From Candida dubliniensis CD36 (taxonomy: Eukaryota > Ascomycota > Pichiomycetes > Serinales > Debaryomycetaceae), in the NCBI RefSeq assembly GCF_000026945.1, contig NC_012860.1, positions 1,426,001-1,490,000 on the forward strand: a stretch of 64,000 nucleotides of DNA, read 5' to 3'. The first letter of the stretch is position 1. The number at the start of each line of letters is the position of its first letter. The translations under genes and the position numbers were made by a program. Under the pieces are notes generated by a model. It was not told the origin of the DNA. It saw only the letters and a list, made by a program, of their open reading frames with translations, and made no database searches. Below, piece after piece: positions 40,241 through 49,592 of this stretch.

Positions 40241-43200
40241 ATGACATCAACAGCATTGCCTCCACTCCCATTTAAAGTGAAAACTATTGTGTCATGGGCA
40301 GGTGAAGAAGAAGGAGATTTGGGTTTTATGGAGAATGAAATTGTGCAAGTTTTTTCCATTGTCGATGAAAGTTGGTGGAGTGGGAAATTACGAAGGAATG
40401 GTGCTGAAGGGATATTCCCTAAGGACTATGTGACAGTTTTGGAAGATAAATTGAACCATTCCATGTCATCCTTGTCATTGCAAGATGGACGAACTACTCC
40501 AACGAAACAAGTAGACGACCACAGCAGAAGAAGTGCTGGGACAACCCCACTTGGGAATTTCTCCAAATTGAAAACAAGTCAAAGTTTTGCCAACGATTCA
40601 ATAGAGTATGACCAGGACCATAGTTTTAACCAAAGCTTTGATGACAGATATTCTAAAACATTTACACCAACAAAGGGAAATGTTCGATCTTCCAAATACA
40701 TGCTGTCTTCAATGAATCACCCGAAAAACAAATTGACTTATCAACAGCAAGAAGAGTTATTGAGACAAAAGGAAAAGGAAATCGAATATTTTAGAACCAT
40801 GCAACAACAGCAAAGTTATCAGGTCAAACCTAAAGTCAATGATTCCAAACGGTTATCATTTCAACATGCACATCATAGTAGTCCAGATGTTGCATCTAGA
40901 CTTCATCAATTGGATTATACATCGCCGACAAGCTTGAAATCACCATCTTATGGTGATGTACCACATTCTCAAACTGGTAAATATCAACATTTGTTAAACA
41001 ATTTTGTTGCTGCACCAGATGCCACGCCTACGAAAACTAGTAAGCGGGCTACCATGGCTTCTTTTGAACCAGAGTATCCTGATGAATTTGACGAGATTGC
41101 TAAAAAGAAGGCACAGTTAGAAATTGAATTGGAGAGATTAAAACAGTTGGAAAAGTTATCTAAAAAGACTGCAATGAAAAGTCCTATTCATAAAGATAGT
41201 GGGTCAGTCAATTCATATTCCGGGACTGATGACACTTCCAAGAAAAATTCATCAAAGGATGACTTGAGCAAAAAGCTTTCCAGGTATGTAACTGATGAAG
41301 ATGAAGCTGGCTACGATTTGCAGTACTCGCCAAGTGGTGGTGATGAGTCACCACCCCCACCTCCACCTCCAAAACATATTACACCAAATAAAACTTATGG
41401 TTACGTGAGAGATGATCACGTAAATAAGCCGGTACCTCGTGTTCCATTTGATGCCGATGATTTTAGAATATCTACCAACTCTCAAGGAGTAGCAGATGAA
41501 GATGCTTACCTCAAGCTATCTTTAAAACAAGAAGAATTGAAAAATTCTATCAAATCTTTGCAAAGTGACGTTTTGAATTTGTCGGAATTAAGTGCTACAA
41601 GTGCTGGCTCTTTCCTTAGACATAAATACGAAAGAGATTTGCAAGCTAGTCAATTGAGTCTAGGTCACATTTCAGTAGAGGAACATCATGAAGAGGAACA
41701 GGACAAAACATCGGATGTTATGGAAACTGTTTTCCAAGACAAGAAACCCAAGCAGTCCAATATATTTAAAAAATTGTTAAGGAAAAATCATGATGATATT
41801 CATCCAATAGAAAGAACCATTCAAAGACAGGAGCAAATTGATTGGGCAACGTTCAAATCGGATATAAACAGAATGAATTCGCTAACATCTCATGATAAGC
41901 AAAGTAGGACTAAAAGAGTAGTTAGACAAGACGGGTCATTAATTGTTAAACCATTGGATTTTATATCTGAGATAAACACTAATGAAACTGTTGGTCCTGA
42001 AGATGATGAGCTTGACTTGGAAAAGGTGCAATATGGTAAAATCGATACATTCATGCTGAATTATGATTTGAGTTATGATTTAAATGAATTGATTTCTGAT
42101 ATTTCAATCAAATTTCATTCTTCAGTTATCAATCAAGTCCGGTGCATTTTAGTACATTTATGCAAGTTTGAAATTATTGAAGAGACGTCAAAGATTCTGC
42201 AACAAAAGCCAAAGTTATCTGAAATTCAACATAGTGGTAAAGCAACTATTTTTCAAATTAATTATATTTTCAAAAAAATATTAGACGCATTAAAGATTCC
42301 CTGCGAAGTTGTCCTAGGGTTTTGGAAAAAACCAAATGAGTTTTATCATAATGAACAATACGTAATAAACCATTGCTGGCTTTCTGTTTTAGTTGATAAC
42401 AATTTTAGAATAATGGATATTTATAATTTTAAAACTACATCTGTGTGCAATTTACGACAACAAAAGCTCAACGAATTTTATTTCCTTGCTGAGCCATTGA
42501 GTTTGGTGTCAACACATATTCCTTGTATCATTGATTTGCAACACGTTGTCCCACCTATAGATCCAAACATTGCATTCTATTTACCCCGCACGTATTCAGG
42601 TTTCTACAAAAACGGATTGGCATTTAGAAATTTCAATAATGCATTGACTAGAATCAATGACTTGGAGATTTTTGAGTTAGAACTCGACATCCCTACCACT
42701 GTTGAACTTTTCACCCTTGTGAAAACCGCAAGAGCAACTACTAACGAATTAAGTTTGTGTCAAATTAAATGGGTCAATCACAAGCGTGTTGCTAAAATCA
42801 AAGCAGTATTGCCCGAAAAGGAATCAGTGGGTGTTTTGCAAATATTTGCTGGCCCCAAGGGGTTGCAAAAGCATTTCGACAATATTCATGAATTAGCAAT
42901 TGTGATTCCATTATCTCATGAAGGTACATCTAAACCAACCAAATTTGTACAAAGATTCCCCACTGTGCAGAGTCAGAAAAATGATTTGTACATAACGAAG
43001 CCACAGACCAGTAAAATAGTTTCCAATAATATGTATAATTTTGAGATCGAACAATATCCTTCTAAAGGGTTGAATTCAGGTTCTGGTTTAATGAATCAAG
43101 ATTTCAAATTGGTCATTGAGTCACCTTCTGGGAAATACTATAAATTGAATAAAGAAGATTATTCCAAACCATACGGATTATACTCACTAAATATCAAGTG

Positions 43201-43303
43201 CCAGGAGATGGGGTTGTATAGAGGACTAGTTATTGGAGATAGTGGTACTAGTTGGTATGTTTTCGCTCAATGGGAATGCATAGGTAGCACAGTTGCAAAT
43301 TAA
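40241..43303 (+). CDS. CYK3: Cytokinesis protein Cyk3 (SH3 plus transglutaminase-like)
   Basis: A 1020-residue bud-neck protein that promotes septum formation. The N-terminal SH3 domain covers ~8-70 (FKVKTIVSWAGEEEGDLGFM, WWSGKLRRNGAEGIFPKDYV). A long Ser/Lys-rich region with helical segments (KKKAQLEIELERLKQLEKLSKK) and a seven-proline run at 371-377 follows, a likely SH3 ligand. A transglutaminase-like domain covers about 600-760. The His (NHCW) and Asp (MDIYNF) positions remain, but the catalytic Cys position appears lost (GKATIFQINYIF), as known for Cyk3, so it is probably non-enzymatic. The C-terminal beta-rich part (NFEIEQYPSKGLNSGSG, LYRGLVIGDSGTSWYVFAQW) matches Cyk3. The ATG at 40241 follows a T-rich leader. 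Confidence 0.93.
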   Translation: MTSTALPPLPFKVKTIVSWAGEEEGDLGFMENEIVQVFSIVDESWWSGKLRRNGAEGIFPKDYVTVLEDKLNHSMSSLSLQDGRTTPTKQVDDHSRRSAGTTPLGNFSKLKTSQSFANDSIEYDQDHSFNQSFDDRYSKTFTPTKGNVRSSKYMLSSMNHPKNKLTYQQQEELLRQKEKEIEYFRTMQQQQSYQVKPKVNDSKRLSFQHAHHSSPDVASRLHQLDYTSPTSLKSPSYGDVPHSQTGKYQHLLNNFVAAPDATPTKTSKRATMASFEPEYPDEFDEIAKKKAQLEIELERLKQLEKLSKKTAMKSPIHKDSGSVNSYSGTDDTSKKNSSKDDLSKKLSRYVTDEDEAGYDLQYSPSGGDESPPPPPPPKHITPNKTYGYVRDDHVNKPVPRVPFDADDFRISTNSQGVADEDAYLKLSLKQEELKNSIKSLQSDVLNLSELSATSAGSFLRHKYERDLQASQLSLGHISVEEHHEEEQDKTSDVMETVFQDKKPKQSNIFKKLLRKNHDDIHPIERTIQRQEQIDWATFKSDINRMNSLTSHDKQSRTKRVVRQDGSLIVKPLDFISEINTNETVGPEDDELDLEKVQYGKIDTFMLNYDLSYDLNELISDISIKFHSSVINQVRCILVHLCKFEIIEETSKILQQKPKLSEIQHSGKATIFQINYIFKKILDALKIPCEVVLGFWKKPNEFYHNEQYVINHCWLSVLVDNNFRIMDIYNFKTTSVCNLRQQKLNEFYFLAEPLSLVSTHIPCIIDLQHVVPPIDPNIAFYLPRTYSGFYKNGLAFRNFNNALTRINDLEIFELELDIPTTVELFTLVKTARATTNELSLCQIKWVNHKRVAKIKAVLPEKESVGVLQIFAGPKGLQKHFDNIHELAIVIPLSHEGTSKPTKFVQRFPTVQSQKNDLYITKPQTSKIVSNNMYNFEIEQYPSKGLNSGSGLMNQDFKLVIESPSGKYYKLNKEDYSKPYGLYSLNIKCQEMGLYRGLVIGDSGTSWYVFAQWECIGSTVAN

Positions 43304-43632
43304 GCATAATAGTAAAATCATCATCCTAATCTTTTCCTGAAAGAATATATACATACATAAAAAAGGAAACGGAGAGGGTATTATTTAGTTTACTTTCTTT
43401 ATATAGTAGTTCTTCTTGCCATTTGTACATTATTTGTTTGCATTATACAGTTTATTAGTTCAGTTTGATGGTGGGGTGTAGTATTAGTTAGGAAAAACTA
43501 GAGTGGTGATGTGTATTTTTTTTTTTTTTTTGCTCTTTCTTTTTTTCAGCTCAATAACGAGGAATCTCAATCAAAGTGATACTTCAAACTACATATATAA
43601 TTAAATCTATCAGTGAACCAACCACATCAATA
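43304..43632. other. Spacer between CYK3 and KIN28
   Basis: About 330 bases with a 17-base T run near 43515-43531; no gene. The KIN28 frame continues upstream of its ATG only from non-ATG codons. Confidence 0.55.
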
Positions 43633-44664
43633 ATGTCTACTGCAGAAGTGGCAACGAAACCATCTGTGCCTTCTAAACCAGCAGCTAAACAAATTCTGAA
43701 TTACACCAAAGAAAAGAAAGTAGGGGAAGGTACATATGCTGTTGTGTATTTGGGCAAACAAATTTCCACCAAACGTCAAATTGCCATTAAAGAAATCAAA
43801 ACAGGATTATTCAAAGATGGGTTGGATATGTCGGCGTTAAGAGAAGTTAAATATTTGCAAGAATTGAAACATCCCAACGTCATTGAATTAATAGATGTAT
43901 TTTCAGCAACAAATAATTTAAACTTGGTATTGGAGTTTCTACCTTGTGATTTGGAAGTTTTAATTAAAGATAAATCGATTGTTTTCAAATCAGCCGATAT
44001 CAAGTCGTGGCTTTTAATGACATTACGTGGGATCCATCATTGTCATCGGAATTTCATTTTACATCGTGATTTGAAACCAAATAATTTATTATTGGCACCT
44101 GATGGACAATTGAAAATAGCAGATTTTGGTCTTGCACGAGCATTGGTAAATCCTAACGAGGATTTGTCATCGAATGTTGTTACTAGATGGTATAGGGCTC
44201 CAGAATTATTATTTGGTGCTCGACATTATACTGGAGCAGTTGATATTTGGTCAATAGGGATAATATTCGCTGAATTAATGCTTCGAATACCATATTTGGC
44301 AGGTAAAGATGATGTTGATCAATTAGATGTTACATTCAGAGCCTATGGAACACCCACAGAACAAATATGGCCAAACGTTTCCAGCTTGCCAATGTATAAT
44401 GCCCTTCATGTGTATCCACCACCTTCAAGACAAGAATTGCGTAATAGGTTTAGTGCTGCCACGGAAAAAGCCCTTGATTTGTTGATATCGATGACCCAAT
44501 TGGATCCAAGTAGAAGATGTGATTCTACGCAGGCGTTGTTGCATGAATATTTCACAGAATCACCACGTCCAACTGACCCAAAAAAATTACCGAAAAGGTC
44601 TTCCTCAGAGAAGAGAGAAAATGAAGACGAACAGAATAATGGTTCTAAAAGAAGGCATGTTTAG
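43633..44664 (+). CDS. KIN28: TFIIH cyclin-dependent kinase Kin28 (Cdk7)
   Basis: A 343-residue kinase that phosphorylates the RNA polymerase II C-terminal domain (Ser5) in TFIIH. The Gly loop is VGEGTYAVVYLG at 30-41, the catalytic lysine is Lys53 (AIKEIK), the loop is HRDLKPNN with Asp145, DFG is at 164-166, and the substrate segment is NVVTRWYRAPELLFGARHYT. DLEVLIKDKS, ELMLRIPYLAGKDDVDQL and FRAYGTP are typical of Kin28. The residue aligned with the yeast T-loop Thr162 is Ser179 (EDLSSNVVT), encoded by TCA, not by CTG. The start ATG is 43633. The in-frame CTG at codon 22 would be Ser. It converges with the next gene only 44 bases apart. Confidence 0.96.
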   Translation: MSTAEVATKPSVPSKPAAKQILNYTKEKKVGEGTYAVVYLGKQISTKRQIAIKEIKTGLFKDGLDMSALREVKYLQELKHPNVIELIDVFSATNNLNLVLEFLPCDLEVLIKDKSIVFKSADIKSWLLMTLRGIHHCHRNFILHRDLKPNNLLLAPDGQLKIADFGLARALVNPNEDLSSNVVTRWYRAPELLFGARHYTGAVDIWSIGIIFAELMLRIPYLAGKDDVDQLDVTFRAYGTPTEQIWPNVSSLPMYNALHVYPPPSRQELRNRFSAATEKALDLLISMTQLDPSRRCDSTQALLHEYFTESPRPTDPKKLPKRSSSEKRENEDEQNNGSKRRHV

Positions 44665-44679
44665 GTTTCTATGTATGTT

Positions 44680-44700
44680 TGTGTGTGTGTGTGTGTGTGT
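44680..44700. repeat. GT dinucleotide microsatellite
   Basis: About ten GT units fill half of the 44-base spacer between the convergent KIN28 and L2HGDH-like stops. Confidence 0.9.
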
Positions 44701-44708
44701 AGCACCTG

Positions 44709-45911
44709 TTACTTATGATATAGATCTTTGACATATTCTCCAATTGCCCATGAAGCTGTTAAGCCAGGACTTTCCATACCTAAAAGGTTAACAAATCCTG
44801 GGTACCCGGCTTCTTCTTTTATTTCAAAATCAGCAAATTTTTTCATATTGTCTTCTAATGAATATATTTTTGGTCGTACACCAGAATAAGAAGGATGTAA
44901 AGAGTCAAGAGTGACACTCGGAAAATATGTTTTGATTGCCTTATATGCTTCTTTCAAGTTTTGTGGATTCGGGGTATAATCTATATCTTCAGCTCGTTTA
45001 ATATCCAACCATTCTAAATCAGGTCCAAATCTCAATTGTCCACCTAGGTCAAACGTCAAGTGTGTACCCAAAGATGAAGCATTAGGGTTTGGACAAGGAT
45101 ATATCAACACATCAGTTATTTTACCTATTGATGTTGTTGGCAGATAACTGAAATAATTCCCCTTGGCAAAATAACCTTGATAATGTCTTTCACTTGGTAA
45201 CAATAAGTTTGAAACTTGAGCAGCATATAATCCTGCCGCATTGACAACATTGTCTGATGTTAATTTCATTTCACCAGAATCTGATTCTAAATATAACGTA
45301 TAGTTTGAAGTTGGTTTATTATACTCCAAGCTCGTTAATTCTGTATTAAGTCCAATGGTCCCATTGTTATTTTCAAATCTTGCTTGATGGAAAAGAGTGA
45401 AATCATGAGCTGATATGATTCCTGTAGTTGGGCTTTCAAGAATAGCTGTTTCGGCTCTAATCAAAGGGTATTTTGCCTTTGCTGTTGTTGATGAAATAAA
45501 ATTCACCAGGACATCGACTTCTTTTGCTATCTTGTTTATCTTTTCAAGATATTCTGCTTCTTTATCTGTTTGAGCAACCACCCATTTCCCACATTTTTTC
45601 AACGGAACTTGGAAATTGCCTTTAGTCCAAGCATCATAGATCTTGTTTTTCCCAGCAATGCATAGTTTGGATTTTAATGAATTAGGAGGATAATAAATCC
45701 CTGCATGGATGACTTCTGAATTTCTTGACGTGGTTTCCATTCCCAACTGTTCATTCTTATCGATTAGTAAAACTTCATTTCCCAGTTGTTCTTGTAGTTC
45801 AGCCGCTATTGCTGTACCTATTACACCTCCACCAATAACAACGTGTGAAAAATCAGATCGTGATACTGCTGATATGTGGAAATGACGTAGTCTATTCAAT
45901 TGTTTAAACAT
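44709..45911 (-). CDS. L-2-hydroxyglutarate dehydrogenase-like FAD oxidoreductase
   Basis: A 400-residue FAD-dependent dehydrogenase of the DAO/L2HGDH family. The FAD Rossmann motif is HVVIGGGVIGTAIAAEL near residues 23-39. The family signature METTSRNSEVIHAGIYYPPNSLKSKLC is followed by LTFDLGGQLRFGPDLEWL, HPSYSGVRPKI and the C-terminal NLLGMESPGLTASWAIGEYV. The first ~17 residues (MFKQLNRLRHFHISAVS) are basic and Ser-containing without acids, consistent with mitochondrial targeting. Expected reaction: L-2-hydroxyglutarate to 2-oxoglutarate, a metabolite-repair role. S. cerevisiae is not known to have this enzyme. The start is the ATG at 45911; the codon before it is not ATG. Confidence 0.87.
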   Translation of the reverse strand: MFKQLNRLRHFHISAVSRSDFSHVVIGGGVIGTAIAAELQEQLGNEVLLIDKNEQLGMETTSRNSEVIHAGIYYPPNSLKSKLCIAGKNKIYDAWTKGNFQVPLKKCGKWVVAQTDKEAEYLEKINKIAKEVDVLVNFISSTTAKAKYPLIRAETAILESPTTGIISAHDFTLFHQARFENNNGTIGLNTELTSLEYNKPTSNYTLYLESDSGEMKLTSDNVVNAAGLYAAQVSNLLLPSERHYQGYFAKGNYFSYLPTTSIGKITDVLIYPCPNPNASSLGTHLTFDLGGQLRFGPDLEWLDIKRAEDIDYTPNPQNLKEAYKAIKTYFPSVTLDSLHPSYSGVRPKIYSLEDNMKKFADFEIKEEAGYPGFVNLLGMESPGLTASWAIGEYVKDLYHK

Positions 45912-46453
45912 CAACTGTAATGAAAAAGCTTAAAAAAAAAAAATGTCGAACAAAACAAGCTGATAACATTATAGATTTTTGGTCGATTCATTTGCAATTC
46001 GGAATTCGCAATTCTCTTTTTCTATTTGTTGATATCGAGGAATGAAAAATAAAAGTGCGGATCTACTGTGGCTTGCAATCAAGTAGGTCTCTTTCCGATA
46101 CAGTGGATGAAATGAAGGTGGTGATCAGATCCCATATTTGTACAACCAAACAATTTTCAGCAAAAGATTGTATGTTCTTTCCTTGAGAAACTTGGGCACA
46201 TGACAGATTAGAAAGAAATAGTCTGTATCCTGCTGTTAGAGCTATTATCAAGTGTTTTCCAATACTTTAGAAGATAGATGAGCTAGTATTCTACTACATA
46301 ATACCCTATATAAAATGTTGTGACTTGTTTTTGATGATTACTGTAGTTGTCCCTATCAAAATTGTCGATACTAATGACTTGGTTTCATAACACTGTGTCG
46401 TATTAGTGGTATAGTTTTGATCGCAAAGTAGTGAGTACCAATAATACAAATCA

Positions 46454-46790
46454 ATGAAACTGGCCCAAGCAATCACTCTGTACTTCGTTGGAGTTTCAAG
46501 ATATCAAACTCGTTACATCCATCTTCATAAACAAGATATTTGAATGGTAGTGTATACTACCTAAAAGTTGATGTTCCAGGCAAATGTAATTACTACCCAA
46601 CCATGCATGTCGAGGTCAAATCTAGATTCGATAATCTCGTGTATGGCAAAGGGAAACTCTACGCAGTTGTTGGCGGGGATAGAAGAATAATAAAAACAAA
46701 GTAAACCAGGATGAAACAATCTTCTTTGATAACTACCCTACAATTTTGAGATTTGCAGAAATCACACATTCTGATCTGTCACCGAATTAA
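46454..46790 (+). pseudogene. Possible decayed coding sequence spanning three frames
   Basis: Frame one starts with ATG at 46454 and reads MKLAQAITLYFVGVSRY, a signal-peptide-like start, for 29 codons to TGA at 46541-46543. A second frame is open from 46531 to TAA at 46702-46704 with balanced protein-like composition (SVYYLKVDVPGKCNYYPTMH, LVYGKGKLYAVVGGDRR). A third frame is open from 46683 to TAA at 46788-46790 (KVNQDETIFFDNYPTILRFA). Each step is the same one-base shift, as two single-base deletions would give. I do not recognise the family. It could be chance, but three adjoining frames with this composition in an otherwise gene-poor spacer are suspicious. Confidence 0.35.
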
Positions 46791-46824
46791 TGATTAATGA
46801 TATCATTTTCTATTGTTTAAAGTG

Positions 46825-46870
46825 GTAACCAAGTCAAACAAAACTCATTTGATTATATTGAGTTGGTTAC
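46825..46870. repeat. Inverted repeat 1 (nested short arms)
   Basis: GTAACCAA at 46825-46832 pairs with TTGGTTAC at 46863-46870, and inside it ACTCA at 46843-46847 pairs with TGAGT at 46859-46863. It would fold as a hairpin with a bulge on the left arm. Confidence 0.6.
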
Positions 46871-46891
46871 GCAAGTATTACGAAAAGTCTG

Positions 46892-46967
46892 TTTGCTTGC
46901 TTGGTTTTTTCAATTTCAAAAGGAAGATTTGGTCGGCCCTTTTCAATTGAAACGACAAGCAAGCAAA
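46892..46967. repeat. Inverted repeat 2 (about 30-base arms)
   Basis: Outer arms TTTGCTTGCTTG (46892-46903) and CAAGCAAGCAAA (46956-46967) pair perfectly over 12 bases. Pairing continues inward between the stretches ending TTTCAAAAGG (46923) and starting CCTTTTCAATTGAAA (46938), with a few mismatches and a 14-base loop. It is by far the strongest inverted repeat noticed in the window. Confidence 0.8.
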
Positions 46968-47070
46968 AGTTTGTGAACTCTATGATTATGGATCAAAGAG
47001 ATACATGTGGAAGATTGATCTGATCCAGTTGTCTCTCAAAGCCCCTTCAAAAAAAAAAAAAAAAAATGGT

Positions 47071-47113
47071 TTTGGAACCAACCCTTCTCGGGGGTTGCTG
47101 GTTATATTCCAAA
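47071..47113. repeat. Inverted repeat 3
   Basis: Left arm TTTGGAACCAACCC (47071-47084) pairs with GGGTTG-CT-GG and, after TTATA, TTCCAAA (to 47113), giving a two-step stem with a small loop (TTCTCGG). It follows an A run of about 18 bases. Confidence 0.55.
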
Positions 47114-48336
47114 TTCGAGGATGTGGGACCTGTAATTGTTAAATGAAAGACCAAACAAGTCTAACAAATAAAAACGAAAGGAACGAAAGCTGTAATAATT
47201 TTGCAATTAAAAAAAAAAAAAAAATTAGACGATTTTGCGATGTGCTTTATTGTTAAGTTAGATAATAACAATAACAAGAGATGGACTAGACGGTGAACGG
47301 TGACTTTCTCACCACTTTTACCAAACAACACAGAAATACCTTGTGATTTAAAAGTATTGTTTAATGAGAAACAATAGTATTTGGGAAAGGGAAAAAAATT
47401 GTGATGAGAGTTGATAGTGAAAGTTGAACAGAAAAAGAAACATTCATATGGTGGTTTAAGAGATGTATGAAGTGATAAATATTTATCAAATGCGGCATGA
47501 ACTTTAAAACAAGGTTTTCGGTAGAACCGAAACTAAAATATTTTTTAACGATATATATTCGAGAAAGTCAGGTTTCAATGGTTATGTGATGGGGCTTGTG
47601 GGGGGAGGAAGGGCATAAAAAAATAGAAAGAAAAATGAATCAATGAATGAATGAAAACTGCAAGTAAGAGATCAATTTTTGTTGCATCTATGAAATGACA
47701 CTGTCAGTTCGTATTGGAAAGAAATATTAGTAGTAAATCCAAGCGATCTGAGGGAAGGGGGGCGGGAAGAGCAAGAGAGTAAAATACATGGGAATTTAAT
47801 GGAAACAAACGAAAAATGTATATATATATATATATATCTTCATTTTATGAATGTTTTTTGTGTATTGCATTAAAGAGTGAAATAATAACACTAAATGACA
47901 ATAATGAAATGAAATGAAATAAAATAAAATTGTCAGTTTAATTGGATTTCCCTTTTTGGTTTAAATTGTGTTTTTCTCTTGTTCTCTTTATGTTGATAAT
48001 TCTTTTTTTTTTTTTTTCCGTCAGTTTTTTTTTTTCTTTTTTCTTCTCATTCTCTTTTTTTTTTGCTGTTGTTGTTGTTATTCTTCTTACTTCTTACTTC
48101 TTTTTCTTTTCTTTTTAAAGTTTTTCTTTAATCAATTATTTATCATCGATATATTGCTTAACAACACTTTTATAAAACATTTCAATCATCTACTTTATTA
48201 CATTGCTATAGAATAGATTGTTTATACCAGAAGTTTGATAATTCTACAGAAACTTGCATAAATTTCGCTCCCGCAATAGGAAAAAAAAAAAAGAAAAAAA
48301 AAACAGAACATTTTATTATTGATAGATTAAACAGTA

Positions 48337-49047
48337 ATGAGAAGCATTAAATCAGTCGTAGTTGGAGATGGTGGAGTAGGTAAAACTTGTTTATTGATAT
48401 CCTATACTACCAATACCTTCCCCAATGATTATATTCCAACTGTTTTTGACAACTATTCCGCCTCAGTTATGATTGATGGTGAACCAATCAAGTTGGGATT
48501 ATGGGATACCGCTGGTCAATCAGAATATGATAGATTAAGACCGTTATCCTATCCACAAACAGAAATATTTTTATGTTGTTTCTCTGTGATAAGTCCTGAT
48601 TCATTCCAAAATGTCAAGTCTAAATGGATACCTGAAATATTGCATCATTGTCCAAAAGATATCTTGATTTTATTGATTGGTACCAAGATTGATTTACGAG
48701 ATGATTTACATGTATTAGACGAGTTGACAACAAGGAATTTGAGTCCCGTCACTTTTGAACAAGGAAACAAATTGGCTAGAGAGATTGGTGCCATAAAGTA
48801 TATGGAATGCTCTGCTGCTACGCAAGTTGGTGTCAAGGAAATATTTGATTACGCAATAAGGGCAGTATTGGACCCACCAAATGCTAATAAGGGCGAATAC
48901 ATGACTAACGACAGTGTACCAGGAATGGGTGTCCATAATTCTAGCGGTAACAAGAAACATAACGAAAAGAATGGTTTTGGAACTGTAACTGGTGGTGCTG
49001 GTAAAAAAAGAAAGATTAAAAGAGCTAAAAAATGTATTATATTATAA
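48337..49047 (+). CDS. RAC1: Rac1 small GTPase
   Basis: A 236-residue Rho-family GTPase that at the plasma membrane drives invasive filamentous growth in C. albicans (known biology). The P-loop GDGGVGKT is at 10-17, switch I effector region is [11 protein letters not shown] (~32-42), switch II is [19 protein letters not shown] (~57-75), the base-recognition motif is TKIDL, and SA is in ECSAATQ. A Rho insert is present. The tail is longer than in animal Rac: a Gly/Asn/Lys linker, then a polybasic [10 protein letters not shown] and the CAAX box CIIL for geranylgeranylation. S. cerevisiae has no Rac. The ATG at 48337 is the first in frame after an A-rich leader. Confidence 0.97.
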   Translation: MRSIKSVVVGDGGVGKTCLLISYTTNTFPNDYIPTVFDNYSASVMIDGEPIKLGLWDTAGQSEYDRLRPLSYPQTEIFLCCFSVISPDSFQNVKSKWIPEILHHCPKDILILLIGTKIDLRDDLHVLDELTTRNLSPVTFEQGNKLAREIGAIKYMECSAATQVGVKEIFDYAIRAVLDPPNANKGEYMTNDSVPGMGVHNSSGNKKHNEKNGFGTVTGGAGKKRKIKRAKKCIIL

Positions 49048-49592
49048 TCATGGAAAAATTTTTAGGAGAATCAATTGATTGATACCTCTGTTTTTTTTGG
49101 TTTGTTTTGCTTCTGCTTGTTTTTGTTTTTGTTTTTGTTTTTGTTGTATCCATTTGATAATTTGAAATTATCTAATTATAGAGGTGGGAGTATACAGAGA
49201 GTAGAAAAGGTATATAATCAAAGTCCAGTTAATTTAATTTAATTGAGGTGAGTCGAGTTTTGTCTATTCTTTGTGCTTCAATTAACTTAAACAGCCTACG
49301 ATATTTGTCACTTTATTTTATTTGTTGTTTCAAATCTTTGCAACTCAGACTTTTGTTATTTGTATTATGTATTTATATGTCTTGCACATGTGTTTCTATT
49401 CTTTTTTGTTTGTTTGGAGTCTTGTATAAACTAATTTTTTTTACTAAATGATTCTGTAGTAGGATTCTCCGTTTATTATCTTACATAGAGTGTTCATCGT
49501 ACGTCATATATATATATATATGGTGTGCATTATTTTAACTTGGGTATCGACCAACACAAGCAAAACTTAACTGATTCCAAACATATCATCGC
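49048..49592. other. Convergent spacer between RAC1 and NOP6
   Basis: About 545 bases with a TTTTTG hexamer repeat (about 49119-49143) and a TA run (49506-49521). It is the 3' flank of both genes; no gene recognised. Confidence 0.55.
49119..49143. repeat. TTTTTG hexamer microsatellite
   Basis: Four tandem TTTTTG units in the RAC1 3' flank. Possibly length-variable and transcribed in the RAC1 3' UTR. Confidence 0.8.

Larger units (their letters stand above)
45912..48336. other. Long spacer upstream of RAC1
   Basis: About 2.4 kb, the longest gene-free stretch in the window. It contains a decayed-looking coding sequence (46454-46790), three inverted repeats (46825-46870, 46892-46967, 47071-47113), a 16-base perfect palindrome TGATAAATATTTATCA (47473-47488), a TA microsatellite (47819-47837) and a long T-rich leader ending just before RAC1. 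No tRNA signature was found. The length suggests complex control of RAC1 or an unannotated RNA. Confidence 0.6.

Noticed and set aside
46381..46430. tRNA-like string TTAGTGGTATAG near 46405
   Set aside because: It resembles a tRNA A-box only in part; no matching B-box or acceptor stem follows at the right distance.
47968..48216. Phe/Leu-rich open frame just upstream of RAC1
   Set aside because: It is a T-tract artefact in the RAC1 leader with no domain and a composition of almost pure Phe/Leu/Cys.
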